Shown piece by piece: positions 32,757-40,360 of a stretch of DNA of 45,270 bases. Position numbers and translations under genes: made by a program. Under the pieces are notes generated by a model. That model ran no database searches, was not told the origin of the DNA, and saw only the letters and a list, made by a program, of their open reading frames with translations. This DNA is from Myxococcota bacterium (GTDB lineage: Bacteria > Myxococcota_A > Polyangia > Fen-1088): positions 1-45,270 of the forward strand of contig JAICYS010000013.1 in assembly GCA_025934105.1 (NCBI GenBank). Direction: 5' to 3'. Position 1 is the first letter of the stretch. Each line of letters opens with the position of its first letter.

Positions 32757-33601
32757 GCCGCCGGAAGCGGGTAAAGGGTGTGCAGTGCGGCCAGCTCGGC
32801 GACCACGCGGTCGTCGGGGCGCAGCTCGCACTCGAAGCACAGCGCGCGGACCCGCGGCAGGCGGGGCCAGAGCTGGGCCAGCAGCGCGCGCGTCTCGGGC
32901 ACGATCTCGCCGCCGTGGTCGTCCCAGAACACCGGCCCGTCGGCGGTCTCGATCCAGGCCCCGCCGGCCAGGTGGACCTCGACCACCCGATCCAGCGGAA
33001 GCTCGTCGAGCAGGCCGGTGTCGCGCGGGCGGGCCAGCCGGTACGACAGCAGGTGCCCGACGTCGAGGAGCATGCCCGTCTCGGCGCGCGCGCACAGCTC
33101 CGAGAAGAAACTGCCGAGGCGCATCTGGCCCGAGACCTCGGCGAAGGGCGGGTTCTCGACCAGGAACGGCACGCCGGTGGCGTCCTGGACGGCGCGAACG
33201 CGATCGACGGCCACGGCCAGCGTGTCGCGGGTCAACGCGCACGGGATGAATCCGCCGCCCAGGTGCTCGCCGTTCCAGACCCAGGTGCCGATGTCCTCCG
33301 GCGTCCAGGGCGAGCCCAGCACCCCGACGATGCGCCGCAGGGCCGCCAGCTCGCCGGCCGACGGGCGCGCGTCGGGATCCAGCGACAGCTCGATGGGGTG
33401 CGCGATGAACCGCACGCCGGCGGCCAGCTCCGCCGCCAGACGCTCGGGCAACAGATCGGCGTCGCGGTGTTCGACCGCGAACTCGACGAATTGAACGAGC
33501 CGCGGGTGTTCGCGCAAGAGGCCCCGGAAGTCCGGCCTGCCAACGCTCAGCGACGTGCTGATGCCGATTCCCAGCCGCGGCAACTCGTCCAGAACGCCCA
33601 C
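32753..33601 (-). CDS. DUF692 / MNIO-family iron oxidative enzyme
   Basis: 282 residues from GTG 33601. DUF692 TIM-barrel features: LGIGISTSLS at the start, VEFAVEH, RFIAHPIELSLD, PFLVENPPFAEVSGQM, TGMLLDVGHLLSYRL, VVEVHLAGGAW, WDDHGGEIVPET. Family members (MbnB, TglH, BufB) bind two or three irons and oxidise Cys or Asp residues in peptides. Where the family usually has SEHLAW I read PEDIGTWVW, so one ligand position may be altered. It lies 31 bp after the Usp gene and is probably transcribed with it from the sigma-54 promoter. No short Cys-rich precursor is visible nearby. Confidence 0.75.
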   Translation of the reverse strand: MGVLDELPRLGIGISTSLSVGRPDFRGLLREHPRLVQFVEFAVEHRDADLLPERLAAELAAGVRFIAHPIELSLDPDARPSAGELAALRRIVGVLGSPWTPEDIGTWVWNGEHLGGGFIPCALTRDTLAVAVDRVRAVQDATGVPFLVENPPFAEVSGQMRLGSFFSELCARAETGMLLDVGHLLSYRLARPRDTGLLDELPLDRVVEVHLAGGAWIETADGPVFWDDHGGEIVPETRALLAQLWPRLPRVRALCFECELRPDDRVVAELAALHTLYPLPAA

Positions 33602-33632
33602 GCGGCGATTTTCCGGCCGAAGCCGACGGCGG

Positions 33633-34994
33633 TCAAATCGCCGGCGGGACCACGAACACCGGCCGGCCGGCGTGCCGCACCACCTGGTCGGCCACCGACC
33701 CGAGCAGCGCGCGGGCCACGCCCCCACGCCCGCGCGAACCGACGACGATGGCGTCCGCCCACAGCCGCTCGCCCGCCTGGACCAGCGCGGCGCCGGCCTT
33801 GCCGCCGTCGACGACGGTGACATGGGTGGCGATGCCCAGCCCCTCTGCCTCGCGTGGAATCAGCGCCCGCAGCCGCGACTCCAGCCCGGCGCGTTCGGCC
33901 GGGGTCAGCTTCCCTTCCGAGACCTCGTACGCGTAGGGCGGGTCGGCGATCGCGCGCTCGTGCACGTAGCAGAGCTCGACCACCCCACCCTGTCCGGCCA
34001 GCAATCCGTAGGCGAACCGCACCGCGCGGTTGCCCTCGCCGGACAGGTCCGTCGCGGCCAGGACCGTCTTGACCCGTGGCAGCCCGCCCGGCGCGGCGTG
34101 TTTCGGCCGGGCCGGCACGAATAGCACCGACACGCCGGCCACCTGCCGGGCCACGTGCTGGGCGACCGGGACGTGCGACAGCGCGCCGAAGCCGTGGCGG
34201 CTCTCGGCCCCCAGCACCAGCAGGCCGACGTCTCGTTCGCGCGCCATCTCCAGGATCCGCTGGCCCGGATCGCCCCAGGTGGGCTCGATCGCCAGCGACA
34301 CGCGCCCGCGTCCAGGCACCACGCCGACCTGGCCGGTCAGATGGCGGCGCAGATCGCCCACCACCTCCGGGTCGGCGCTCAGGTAGTCGCGCGCGCCCTG
34401 CAGGCCCAGGCGCCGGTACTCCTCGGGCGGCCAGTACAGCCTCAAGAAGGTCACGTCGCACGGCGCCTGCTCGCGCAGGCTCCGCACGAACCCCACCGCG
34501 GCGTCCGCGGCCAGCCCGCCGTCGACCGCCGCCAGCACCCGCAGGCCGTCGCCCGCCAGCAACGACGTCACGCCTTCCGGCACGACCAGCACCGGCCGGT
34601 CGGCGCGGCGGATCAGCCGATCCGCGCCGCTCCCCAGCAGCAGGCGCCCCACCGGCGTGCGGGACTTGCCGCCCAGCACGATGACCTCGGCGCCGGTCTC
34701 GGCGGCGCGCTGGAGCAGCGCCGGCCCCACGTCCCCCTCGCCCAGCCAGGAGGTCGCGTTCGCGCCGGCCGCCTGCAGCGCGCGCGCCTCTGCCGCCAGG
34801 CGCGCCTGCAGGGTGCCGGCAGCGGCTTCGTCCAGCAACGCGGCGTCGGCGACCAGGGCCAAAATGTCCGTCGTCCGCGGCGCCAACACGTGCGCCACCT
34901 CGACGGAGCCGCCGGTCAGCCGGGCCAGCTCGCCGGCCACCGAGCCAGCGCCGTTCGCCCGCCGGGAAAGGTCGGTCGCCCACAGGATCTTCAT
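33633..34994 (-). CDS. Triple universal stress protein
   Basis: 453 residues containing three tandem Usp domains (about 1-145, 150-300, 310-453), each beginning with a beta strand such as KILWATDLS, RVLAAVDGG or TVLAATDLSGEGN. The ATP-loop equivalents are GGKSRTPVGRLLLGSGADRLI, GAESRHGFGALSHVPVAQHV and GSRGRGGVARALLGSVADQVV. The second lacks the standard G-S/T end, so probably not all domains bind ATP. Usp proteins are typical of hypoxic and stationary survival programmes. A sigma-54 promoter lies 12 nt before the ATG. Confidence 0.88.
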   Translation of the reverse strand: MKILWATDLSRRANGAGSVAGELARLTGGSVEVAHVLAPRTTDILALVADAALLDEAAAGTLQARLAAEARALQAAGANATSWLGEGDVGPALLQRAAETGAEVIVLGGKSRTPVGRLLLGSGADRLIRRADRPVLVVPEGVTSLLAGDGLRVLAAVDGGLAADAAVGFVRSLREQAPCDVTFLRLYWPPEEYRRLGLQGARDYLSADPEVVGDLRRHLTGQVGVVPGRGRVSLAIEPTWGDPGQRILEMARERDVGLLVLGAESRHGFGALSHVPVAQHVARQVAGVSVLFVPARPKHAAPGGLPRVKTVLAATDLSGEGNRAVRFAYGLLAGQGGVVELCYVHERAIADPPYAYEVSEGKLTPAERAGLESRLRALIPREAEGLGIATHVTVVDGGKAGAALVQAGERLWADAIVVGSRGRGGVARALLGSVADQVVRHAGRPVFVVPPAI

Positions 34995-35006
34995 GACCCC
35001 GGGGAA

Positions 35007-35022
35007 TGCATTGGCCGTTCCA
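35007..35022 (-). promoter_or_regulatory. Sigma-54 promoter of the Usp-MNIO operon
   Basis: Minus-strand TGGAACG-GCCA-ATGCA, 10 of 12 consensus positions; ATG 34994 follows after 12 nt. Confidence 0.65.
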
Positions 35023-35055
35023 CCGCGGGGCGGCGAAGGGACGCGCCGGAGAATC

Positions 35056-35097
35056 CGCAGCATTTGCACCCCGACCGCCGAAACCGCCGGATTTGCG
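35056..35097. promoter_or_regulatory. Shared enhancer dyads between Usp and globin kinase 2
   Basis: CGCA-GCATT-TGCA (35056-35068) and CGCC-GGATT-TGCG (35085-35097), 29 bp apart, one mismatch each. They are 33 bp from the leftward and 31 bp from the rightward sigma-54 element, almost exactly centred. Confidence 0.65.
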
Positions 35098-35128
35098 GAT
35101 TGCTCGCCCGCGATCCGCCGCCGCCGCG

Positions 35129-35144
35129 GGGCACGCGGTTTGCG
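35129..35144 (+). promoter_or_regulatory. Sigma-54 promoter of the globin kinase 2 operon
   Basis: GGGCACG-CGGT-TTGCG keeps GGCACG and TTGC intact (10 of 12). The GTG start follows after 12 nt and is supported by this spacing. Confidence 0.65.
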
Positions 35145-35156
35145 TTGTCGGCGCCC

Positions 35157-36326
35157 GTGCCTGGTACCTTGTTCGACGGTCTGAAGCAATACGTCGGGTT
35201 CACGGCCGCGACCTCCGCCGCGCTCGCCCGCCTGCACCCCATCGCGCGGCCCCGATTCGGCGCCATCGTCGACGATTTTTACGAGGCCATCGAGGCGCAT
35301 CCCGAGGCACGGGTCGCGATCACCGGCGGCCCGGCCCAGATCGCGCGCCTCAAGCAGACGCTGACGGCCTGGCTCGACCGCCTGCTGCTGGGGCCGCACG
35401 ACGAGGACTACTACGCGCTGCGCGCGCGCATCGGCCGGGTGCACGTCCGCATCGACCTGCCACAAGCCTTCATGTTCACCGCCATGAACCGGATCCGCCT
35501 GCGGCTCATGGAGGTCATCGGCGCGCACAGGCCGCCGGACGCGGACCTGCTGCTGCACGCCGTGAACCAGATTCTCGACCTGGAGCTGGCCATCATGCTC
35601 GAGACCTATCGCGAGGATCTGACGGCCAAGCAGCGCGGCGCCGAGCGACTGGCCACCATCGGCCACTTCGCGGCCAGCATCGGCCACGAGCTGCGCAACC
35701 CGCTGGCGGTGATGGAGTCGTCGCTGTTCCTGCTGCGCCAGCACCTGGGGCCCGACACCGCCGCCCGCGCCGAGGTGGCCAAGCACCTGGACCGCCTCTC
35801 GGGCGAGATCGTGCGCGCCAACAAGACCATCCACGACCTGTTGGACCTGGCCCGCAACCGGCCGCCGCAACGCACGGCCACCAGGCTGCGGCCGCTGGTC
35901 GACAGCGCGGAGGCGGCCAGCCTGCTGCCGCCCGGCATCCGGGTGAAGGCCGCCGCCGTTCCGCCGGAGCTGACCATCGACGTCGACGCGGACCAGTTCC
36001 GGCAGGTGTTGATCAACCTCTTCACGAACGCGACGCACGCCATGTCGGGCCGAGGTACCATCCAGGTCATGGCGGACATGCCCACGCCCCACGCGATCCG
36101 GATCCACGTCCAGGACGACGGCCCGGGGATCGGGGCTGAGGCCCGCCAGCATCTGTTCGAGGCGCTGTTCACGACCAAGGCCAAGGGGACCGGCCTGGGG
36201 CTGGCGCTCTGCCGGCGCATCCTGGAGGCGCACGGCGGCACGATCGAGCTGGCGCCGGGCGATCGCGGCGCCACGTTCCTGCTGACCGTTCCGCGCGAGC
36301 CGCGGCCGGACGACGCCGCCGCATGA
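35157..36326 (+). CDS. Globin-coupled histidine kinase 2
   Basis: 389 residues from GTG 35157; the longer open frame upstream is antisense to usp. The protoglobin sensor is closely similar to kinase 1: IARPRFGAIVDDFYEAIEAHPEA, RLKQTLTAWLDRLLLGPHDEDYY, RARIGRVHVRIDLP with heme His again at residue 96. HisKA AASIGHELRNPLAVMESS; HATPase NLFTNATHAM, DDGPGIGAEARQHLFEALFTTK, GTGLGLALCRRILEAHGG. Soluble. Stop overlaps the hybrid kinase start (ATGA). Unlike kinase 1 it has a sigma-54 promoter, so it should be induced by the system it senses for. Confidence 0.88.
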   Translation: MPGTLFDGLKQYVGFTAATSAALARLHPIARPRFGAIVDDFYEAIEAHPEARVAITGGPAQIARLKQTLTAWLDRLLLGPHDEDYYALRARIGRVHVRIDLPQAFMFTAMNRIRLRLMEVIGAHRPPDADLLLHAVNQILDLELAIMLETYREDLTAKQRGAERLATIGHFAASIGHELRNPLAVMESSLFLLRQHLGPDTAARAEVAKHLDRLSGEIVRANKTIHDLLDLARNRPPQRTATRLRPLVDSAEAASLLPPGIRVKAAAVPPELTIDVDADQFRQVLINLFTNATHAMSGRGTIQVMADMPTPHAIRIHVQDDGPGIGAEARQHLFEALFTTKAKGTGLGLALCRRILEAHGGTIELAPGDRGATFLLTVPREPRPDDAAA

Positions 36327-37714
36327 GCGCGGTCCTGATCGTCGACGACGAGGAGGCGCTGGCCGAGAACGTCGCGGAGATCGTGTCCGGCCTCGGCGTC
36401 GACACGGCCGTCGCGCGCGACCGCACGTCGGCGCTGGCGGCCGCTGCCCGGCGGGACTTCGACGTGGCGCTCATCGACGTGCGGCTGCCGGACGGCGACG
36501 GCATCTCGCTGCTGGAGCCGCTGCGCGCGCGCTCGCCGTACATGCAGCTGGTGCTGGTGACGGGCAACGCGACGCTGGAAGGAGCCATCGCGGCCGTGCG
36601 GGGCGACGCCTTCGCCTACGTGCTCAAGCCGGTGTCGCCGCCCGACCTGCTGGACACGGTGCGCCGGGCGCTGGAGCAGGCTGGCCTTTATCATGAACGG
36701 GAACGGCTGCGGGTGGATCTGGAGCGCTCCGAGCGCCGCCACCGCGAGCTGGTGGAATCGATGCCGGCGTTCGTGGTCGCGCTGGACGGCAACGGGCGGA
36801 TCACCACCTGGAACCGCCTGCTGGAGAACGTGACCGGCTTCGGGCGGGCGGAGATGCTGGGCGCCGATGGAACCGCGCTGGTGGCCGCCGACGGCCGCCC
36901 CCACGACCTGCCGGTCAAGTCGGGGGGCGTGCGCAAGGTCCGCTGGAGCCGCGCCGAGGTGTCGGGCAGCGGCGGGGAGCCGCTGGTGTACGCGGTCGGC
37001 ATCGACGTGACCGGCGAGGAAGAGATGCTGCGGCGCACGCTCCGGGCCGAGCGCCTGGCCGCGGTCGGCACGCTGGCCGCCGGGCTGGCGCACGAGGTAC
37101 GGAACCCGCTCAACTCGGCCACCCTTCAGCTGGCGGTGCTGGAACGGCGGCTCGAACGCGGCGAGCCGCCCGCCCGCGCCGCGCCCATCGTCCACACCAT
37201 CAAGAGCGAGATCGACCGCCTCGATCGGCTGGTGCGCGAGTTCCTGGCTTTTGCCAAGCCGGCGCCAGTCGATCCGCGGCCCCTCGACGTGGGCGAGCTG
37301 CTCGGCTCCGTCGCCAACCTCATCGGGCCCGAAGCCGAGGCGGCCCGCGTGGCGCTGGCCATCCACGCGGCGCCCGAGCTGCCGCGGGCGTCGGGCGACT
37401 CCGAGCGCCTGCGCCAGGTGCTGCTCAACCTGACTCGCAACGCACTGGAGGCGATGCAGGAGCGCGGCGGTCACCTGACCCTCCGCGCCCGCCGCGAAGG
37501 CGATCTGCTGGAGGTCGAGGTGGAAGACGACGGGCCGGGGTTCCCGGCCGACCTGCCCGTGTTCGACGCGTTCTTCACGACCAAGGATCAGGGGACCGGA
37601 CTGGGCCTGTCGCTGGTCCATCGAATCGTCGCCGACCACGGCGGCACGATCCGCGTCGCCTCGCGCCCCGGCCGCACCTGCTTCACGTTCACCCTACCGG
37701 TCGCGCGCAGCTAG
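36323..37714 (+). CDS. Hybrid REC-PAS histidine kinase
   Basis: 463 residues. Receiver at 1-120 (VLIVDDEEALAE, LIDVRLPDGDG phospho-Asp, AYVLKPVSPPDLL). PAS at about 140-240 (ELVESMPAFVVALDGNGRITTWNRLLENVTGFGRAEMLG). HisKA AAGLAHEVRNPLNSATLQ, then NLTRNALEAM, DDGPGFPADLPVFDAFFTTK, GTGLGLSLVHRIVADHGG. An N-terminal receiver means it can take phosphate or input from the globin kinase encoded just upstream and pass a signal on, probably to the NtrC-family regulator whose gene converges on it. Confidence 0.88.
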   Translation: MSAVLIVDDEEALAENVAEIVSGLGVDTAVARDRTSALAAAARRDFDVALIDVRLPDGDGISLLEPLRARSPYMQLVLVTGNATLEGAIAAVRGDAFAYVLKPVSPPDLLDTVRRALEQAGLYHERERLRVDLERSERRHRELVESMPAFVVALDGNGRITTWNRLLENVTGFGRAEMLGADGTALVAADGRPHDLPVKSGGVRKVRWSRAEVSGSGGEPLVYAVGIDVTGEEEMLRRTLRAERLAAVGTLAAGLAHEVRNPLNSATLQLAVLERRLERGEPPARAAPIVHTIKSEIDRLDRLVREFLAFAKPAPVDPRPLDVGELLGSVANLIGPEAEAARVALAIHAAPELPRASGDSERLRQVLLNLTRNALEAMQERGGHLTLRARREGDLLEVEVEDDGPGFPADLPVFDAFFTTKDQGTGLGLSLVHRIVADHGGTIRVASRPGRTCFTFTLPVARS

Positions 37715-37813
37715 GACGGCGTTCCCGTACGGCAACGGTGAGCGGCAGCGAACCATGCCCGCCGATGTGTGGCCCGGAGGCGGCCCAGCCCGGGCCGATC
37801 TTCGAATCGCGCG

Positions 37814-37864
37814 ACGGCAGGGCTCCGCTCGGCTTCGGCGGCGGCTCGTGTGGTGCCCTGCCGT
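37814..37864. terminator. Hairpin between convergent kinase and regulator genes
   Basis: ACGGCAGGGC (37814-37823) pairs perfectly with GCCCTGCCGT (37855-37864) across a 31-nt loop. It lies in the 249-bp convergent gap 37715-37963 and could terminate both operons. The right side TGTGGTGCCCTGCCGTGCTCG-like stretch (from 37850) resembles the outer arm of the 2671-2771 repeat. Confidence 0.45.
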
Positions 37865-37963
37865 GCTCGGTGCTCGGAGCCCGCCGCCCGCGATCCAACG
37901 CGGTCGTGTCACGGGGCGCGAGCATGCCCGGGCAGGCCCCGGGCGACTTCGGGATCGGCTCGG

Positions 37964-39364
37964 CTACGACGACCGGCCGTCGCCGTCGCCGTCGATGAGG
38001 GCCGAGCGGGCGGACTTGGGGGCGCTCTCGTACTCGTGGAGCTTGTACTGGATCTTGCGGACGCTGATGTTCAGGATCTCGGCGGCCCGGCTGGTGGAGC
38101 CGCCGGTCGACTCCAGCGTCTTGGTGATGGCGTAGCGCTCGATCTCCTCCATGGTGGCGCCGGGGATCTGCAGGCCGATGCGCGTCCTGGTGGCGGCCAG
38201 CTGCGCCGGCAGATCGCCGGGCGTCACCTCGGCGGACTGCGCCAGCACCACCGCGCGCTCGACGACGTTCTCCAGCTCGCGCACGTTGCCGGGCCATCCG
38301 TAGCCGGCCAGCATCTCCAGCGCCTCGGACGAAAACCCGCGCACCTCCTTGCCGTTCTCCGCGGCGTACTTGCGCAGGAAGAAGGACGCCAAGAGCGGCA
38401 CGTCGCTGGGCCGCGCCCGCAGCGCGGGCATCTCGATGGTGATGACGTTCAGGCGGTAATAGAGGTCCTCGCGGAACTTCCCGTCCGCCACCATCTGCTG
38501 GAGGTTCCGGTTGGTGGCGGCCAGGACCCGCACGTCGACGGTGATGGTCTCGTTGCCGCCCACCCGTTCGAACTCGCGCTCTTGCAGGAAGCGCAGCAGC
38601 TTCACCTGGACGGCCGGCGAGATCTCGCCGATCTCGTCCAGGAACAAGGTGCCGTTGTGGGCCTGGAAAAACCGGCCGTCGCGCCGGCTCTGCGCGCCGG
38701 TGAACGATCCGCGCTCGTGGCCGAAGAGCTCGCTCTCCATGATCGACTCGGCCAGGGCCGCGCAGTGGAGCTTGACGAACGGTCCTTTGGCGCGCGGGCT
38801 GCGCTCGTGAATGGCGGCCGCGATCAACTCCTTGCCGGTGCCCGACTCGCCCGTGATGAGCACGCTGGCGCGCGAGGGCGCGATCTGCGCGACCGTCTTG
38901 AAGACGGCCTGCATGGGCGCCGAGCTGCCGATGATGTTCGAGAAGCTGTACTTCTCCGACAACCGCTGGCGCAGCAGGCCGGTCTCGGCGCGCAGGCGCC
39001 GCTGCTCCAGCTCGCGCGCCACCACCACCGACAGCTCCTCGACGTTCACCGGCTTCGACAGGTAGTCGCGGGCGCCCACCCGCATCGCCTTGACCGCCGT
39101 CTCGACCTCGCCGAAGGCGGTCATCACGATGACCGGCAGATCGTGATCGTTTTCGCGCAGCTTGGCCAAGAGCTGAAGGCCGTCCATCCCGGGCATCTTC
39201 AGATCGGTCAGGACCAGGTCAGGCGCGAAGTCCGCCACCTTGCCGAGCGCCTTGAACGCATCGGCCGCGGCGTCCACCGCGTAGCCTTCGTCGCGCAGCA
39301 GCTCGACCAGCGCGGTGCGCGCGTTGATCTCGTCGTCGACAATCAGGATGCGTGCTTTTTCCAC
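37964..39364 (-). CDS. NtrC-family sigma-54 activator, response regulator
   Basis: 466 residues from GTG 39364 with GAGGAG upstream. Receiver 1-120 (RILIVDDE, phospho-Asp 54 in VLTDLKMPGMDG, DYLSKPVN). AAA+ domain about 140-370: Walker A GESGTGKE, the sigma-54 contact loop ELFGHERGSFTGAQ (GSFTGA for GAFTGA), Walker B GTLFLDEIGE, R-fingers in FREDLYYRLNV, GYGWPGNVREL. Fis-type HTH at the end: STSRAAEILNISVRKIQYKLHEY. It should bind the CGCA-N5-TGCG enhancer pairs and activate sigma-54 promoters in the island, including its own. Confidence 0.92.
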   Translation of the reverse strand: MEKARILIVDDEINARTALVELLRDEGYAVDAAADAFKALGKVADFAPDLVLTDLKMPGMDGLQLLAKLRENDHDLPVIVMTAFGEVETAVKAMRVGARDYLSKPVNVEELSVVVARELEQRRLRAETGLLRQRLSEKYSFSNIIGSSAPMQAVFKTVAQIAPSRASVLITGESGTGKELIAAAIHERSPRAKGPFVKLHCAALAESIMESELFGHERGSFTGAQSRRDGRFFQAHNGTLFLDEIGEISPAVQVKLLRFLQEREFERVGGNETITVDVRVLAATNRNLQQMVADGKFREDLYYRLNVITIEMPALRARPSDVPLLASFFLRKYAAENGKEVRGFSSEALEMLAGYGWPGNVRELENVVERAVVLAQSAEVTPGDLPAQLAATRTRIGLQIPGATMEEIERYAITKTLESTGGSTSRAAEILNISVRKIQYKLHEYESAPKSARSALIDGDGDGRSS

Positions 39365-39442
39365 GATGCGCGAAGCTCCTCGAGGTAACGGGTGAGCGAC
39401 GGCGGATGGGGACCGAATGCCGCCGGGCCATGCCTGCCCTGG

Positions 39443-39458
39443 TGCAACGGCCGGACCA
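39443..39458 (-). promoter_or_regulatory. Sigma-54 promoter of the NtrC-family activator
   Basis: Minus-strand TGGTCCG-GCCG-TTGCA, 10 of 12 consensus positions, leaving a leader of about 68 nt to GTG 39364. Confidence 0.65.
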
Positions 39459-39500
39459 TGTGAAAGTACGGCGCGAATGACCGGTTTTGTCGAAGCCTAG

Positions 39501-39543
39501 CGCAAGCTCTGCGAAGCGCCGCGCATGTAGCGCAAAATCTGCG
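39501..39543 (-). promoter_or_regulatory. Paired enhancer dyads upstream of the activator gene
   Basis: CGCA-AGCTC-TGCG (39501-39513) and CGCA-AAATC-TGCG (39531-39543), both perfect, exactly 30 bp apart, inside the longer direct repeat TAGCGCAA..TCTGCG. They are 42 bp upstream of the sigma-54 element. The rest of the 291-bp gap 39365-39655 shows no gene. Confidence 0.75.
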
Positions 39544-39655
39544 GACATGCCCGCGTCAGGACACGCCACAAAAGCGCCGCCGCCGATCGCCTGCCGGTCC
39601 GGAGCCGGGCGGCCAGCAGGCCCTCTCCTGGCCGCCGCCGGCTGACCGCCGCGCG

Positions 39656-40360
39656 TCAGGCCGCGGCCGCCAGGGCCCCGGAACGGAGCACCGACTGAAG
39701 CTCCAGCTCGATCTGGCGGACGCGTTCCGCGGACAGGCAGATCCGGCGGGCCACGTGCTGGCGCGGGGCCGGTTCGTCGGCCAGCAGCCGCTCGCGCAGC
39801 ACGGTCAGGTGCCGGCCGGGCAAGCGAGGCGCCAGCGAGGCCGCCGACTGCCGGACCCGCCAGGCCAGCTCCGCGTCCGCCAGCCGCCGCTCCGCGCCGG
39901 GGTCGGAATCCGCGAGGACGTCGGCCAGCGATGCGCCGTCCGGGCACACCGGGGACTCCAGTGACACCTCGGCGGACCCCACCGTCCCCTTGTAGAAGGC
40001 CGCCCGCTCGGCCCGCGTCCGGACCGCCCGCACCACCCGGACGTTGTCCATCGCATACTTCATGATGAAGGCGCGGATCCAGAGCGCCGCGTACGTGCTG
40101 AGCCGCGCGCCTTTTGCCGGATCGAACCGGCGAATGGCCTCCATCAGCCCCAGGCACCCTTCCTGAACGACGTCATCGAACCCGCGGCCGTGGGTTCGAT
40201 CGAGCTGCCGGGCGATCTTCAGGACCAGCCGCAGGTTGGATTCGATCAGCCGGCGCTCGACGGCGGGGTCCCGCGTCCGGCGAAACTCGACGAGCAGGCG
40301 GTTCTGCTCGGCCGGGGGCAGCGGTCTCGTGCGCGCGGACATCCAGGCGTCGTGGCTCAT
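39656..40360 (-). CDS. RpoH-like sigma-70 family factor
   Basis: 234 residues, ATGA overlap with the P-ATPase gene. Region 2: RRLIESNLRLVLKIARQLDRTHGRGFDDVVQEGCLGLMEAIRRFDPAKGARLSTYAALWIRAFIMKYAM. The stretch VRAVRTRAERAAFYKG parallels the RpoH box area. Region 4: VLRERLLADEPAPRQHVARRICLSAERVRQIELELQSVL. It is shorter than E. coli RpoH and lacks region 1. Being in a sigma-54-driven operon, it would extend the response as a second tier of transcription. Confidence 0.85.
   Translation of the reverse strand: MSHDAWMSARTRPLPPAEQNRLLVEFRRTRDPAVERRLIESNLRLVLKIARQLDRTHGRGFDDVVQEGCLGLMEAIRRFDPAKGARLSTYAALWIRAFIMKYAMDNVRVVRAVRTRAERAAFYKGTVGSAEVSLESPVCPDGASLADVLADSDPGAERRLADAELAWRVRQSAASLAPRLPGRHLTVLRERLLADEPAPRQHVARRICLSAERVRQIELELQSVLRSGALAAAA

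Noticed and set aside
31336-33632. RiPP precursor peptide gene near the DUF692 enzyme
   Set aside because: No short Cys-rich frame with a ribosome site is visible in the 31-bp gap or the overlaps; only the lipoprotein remains as a candidate.
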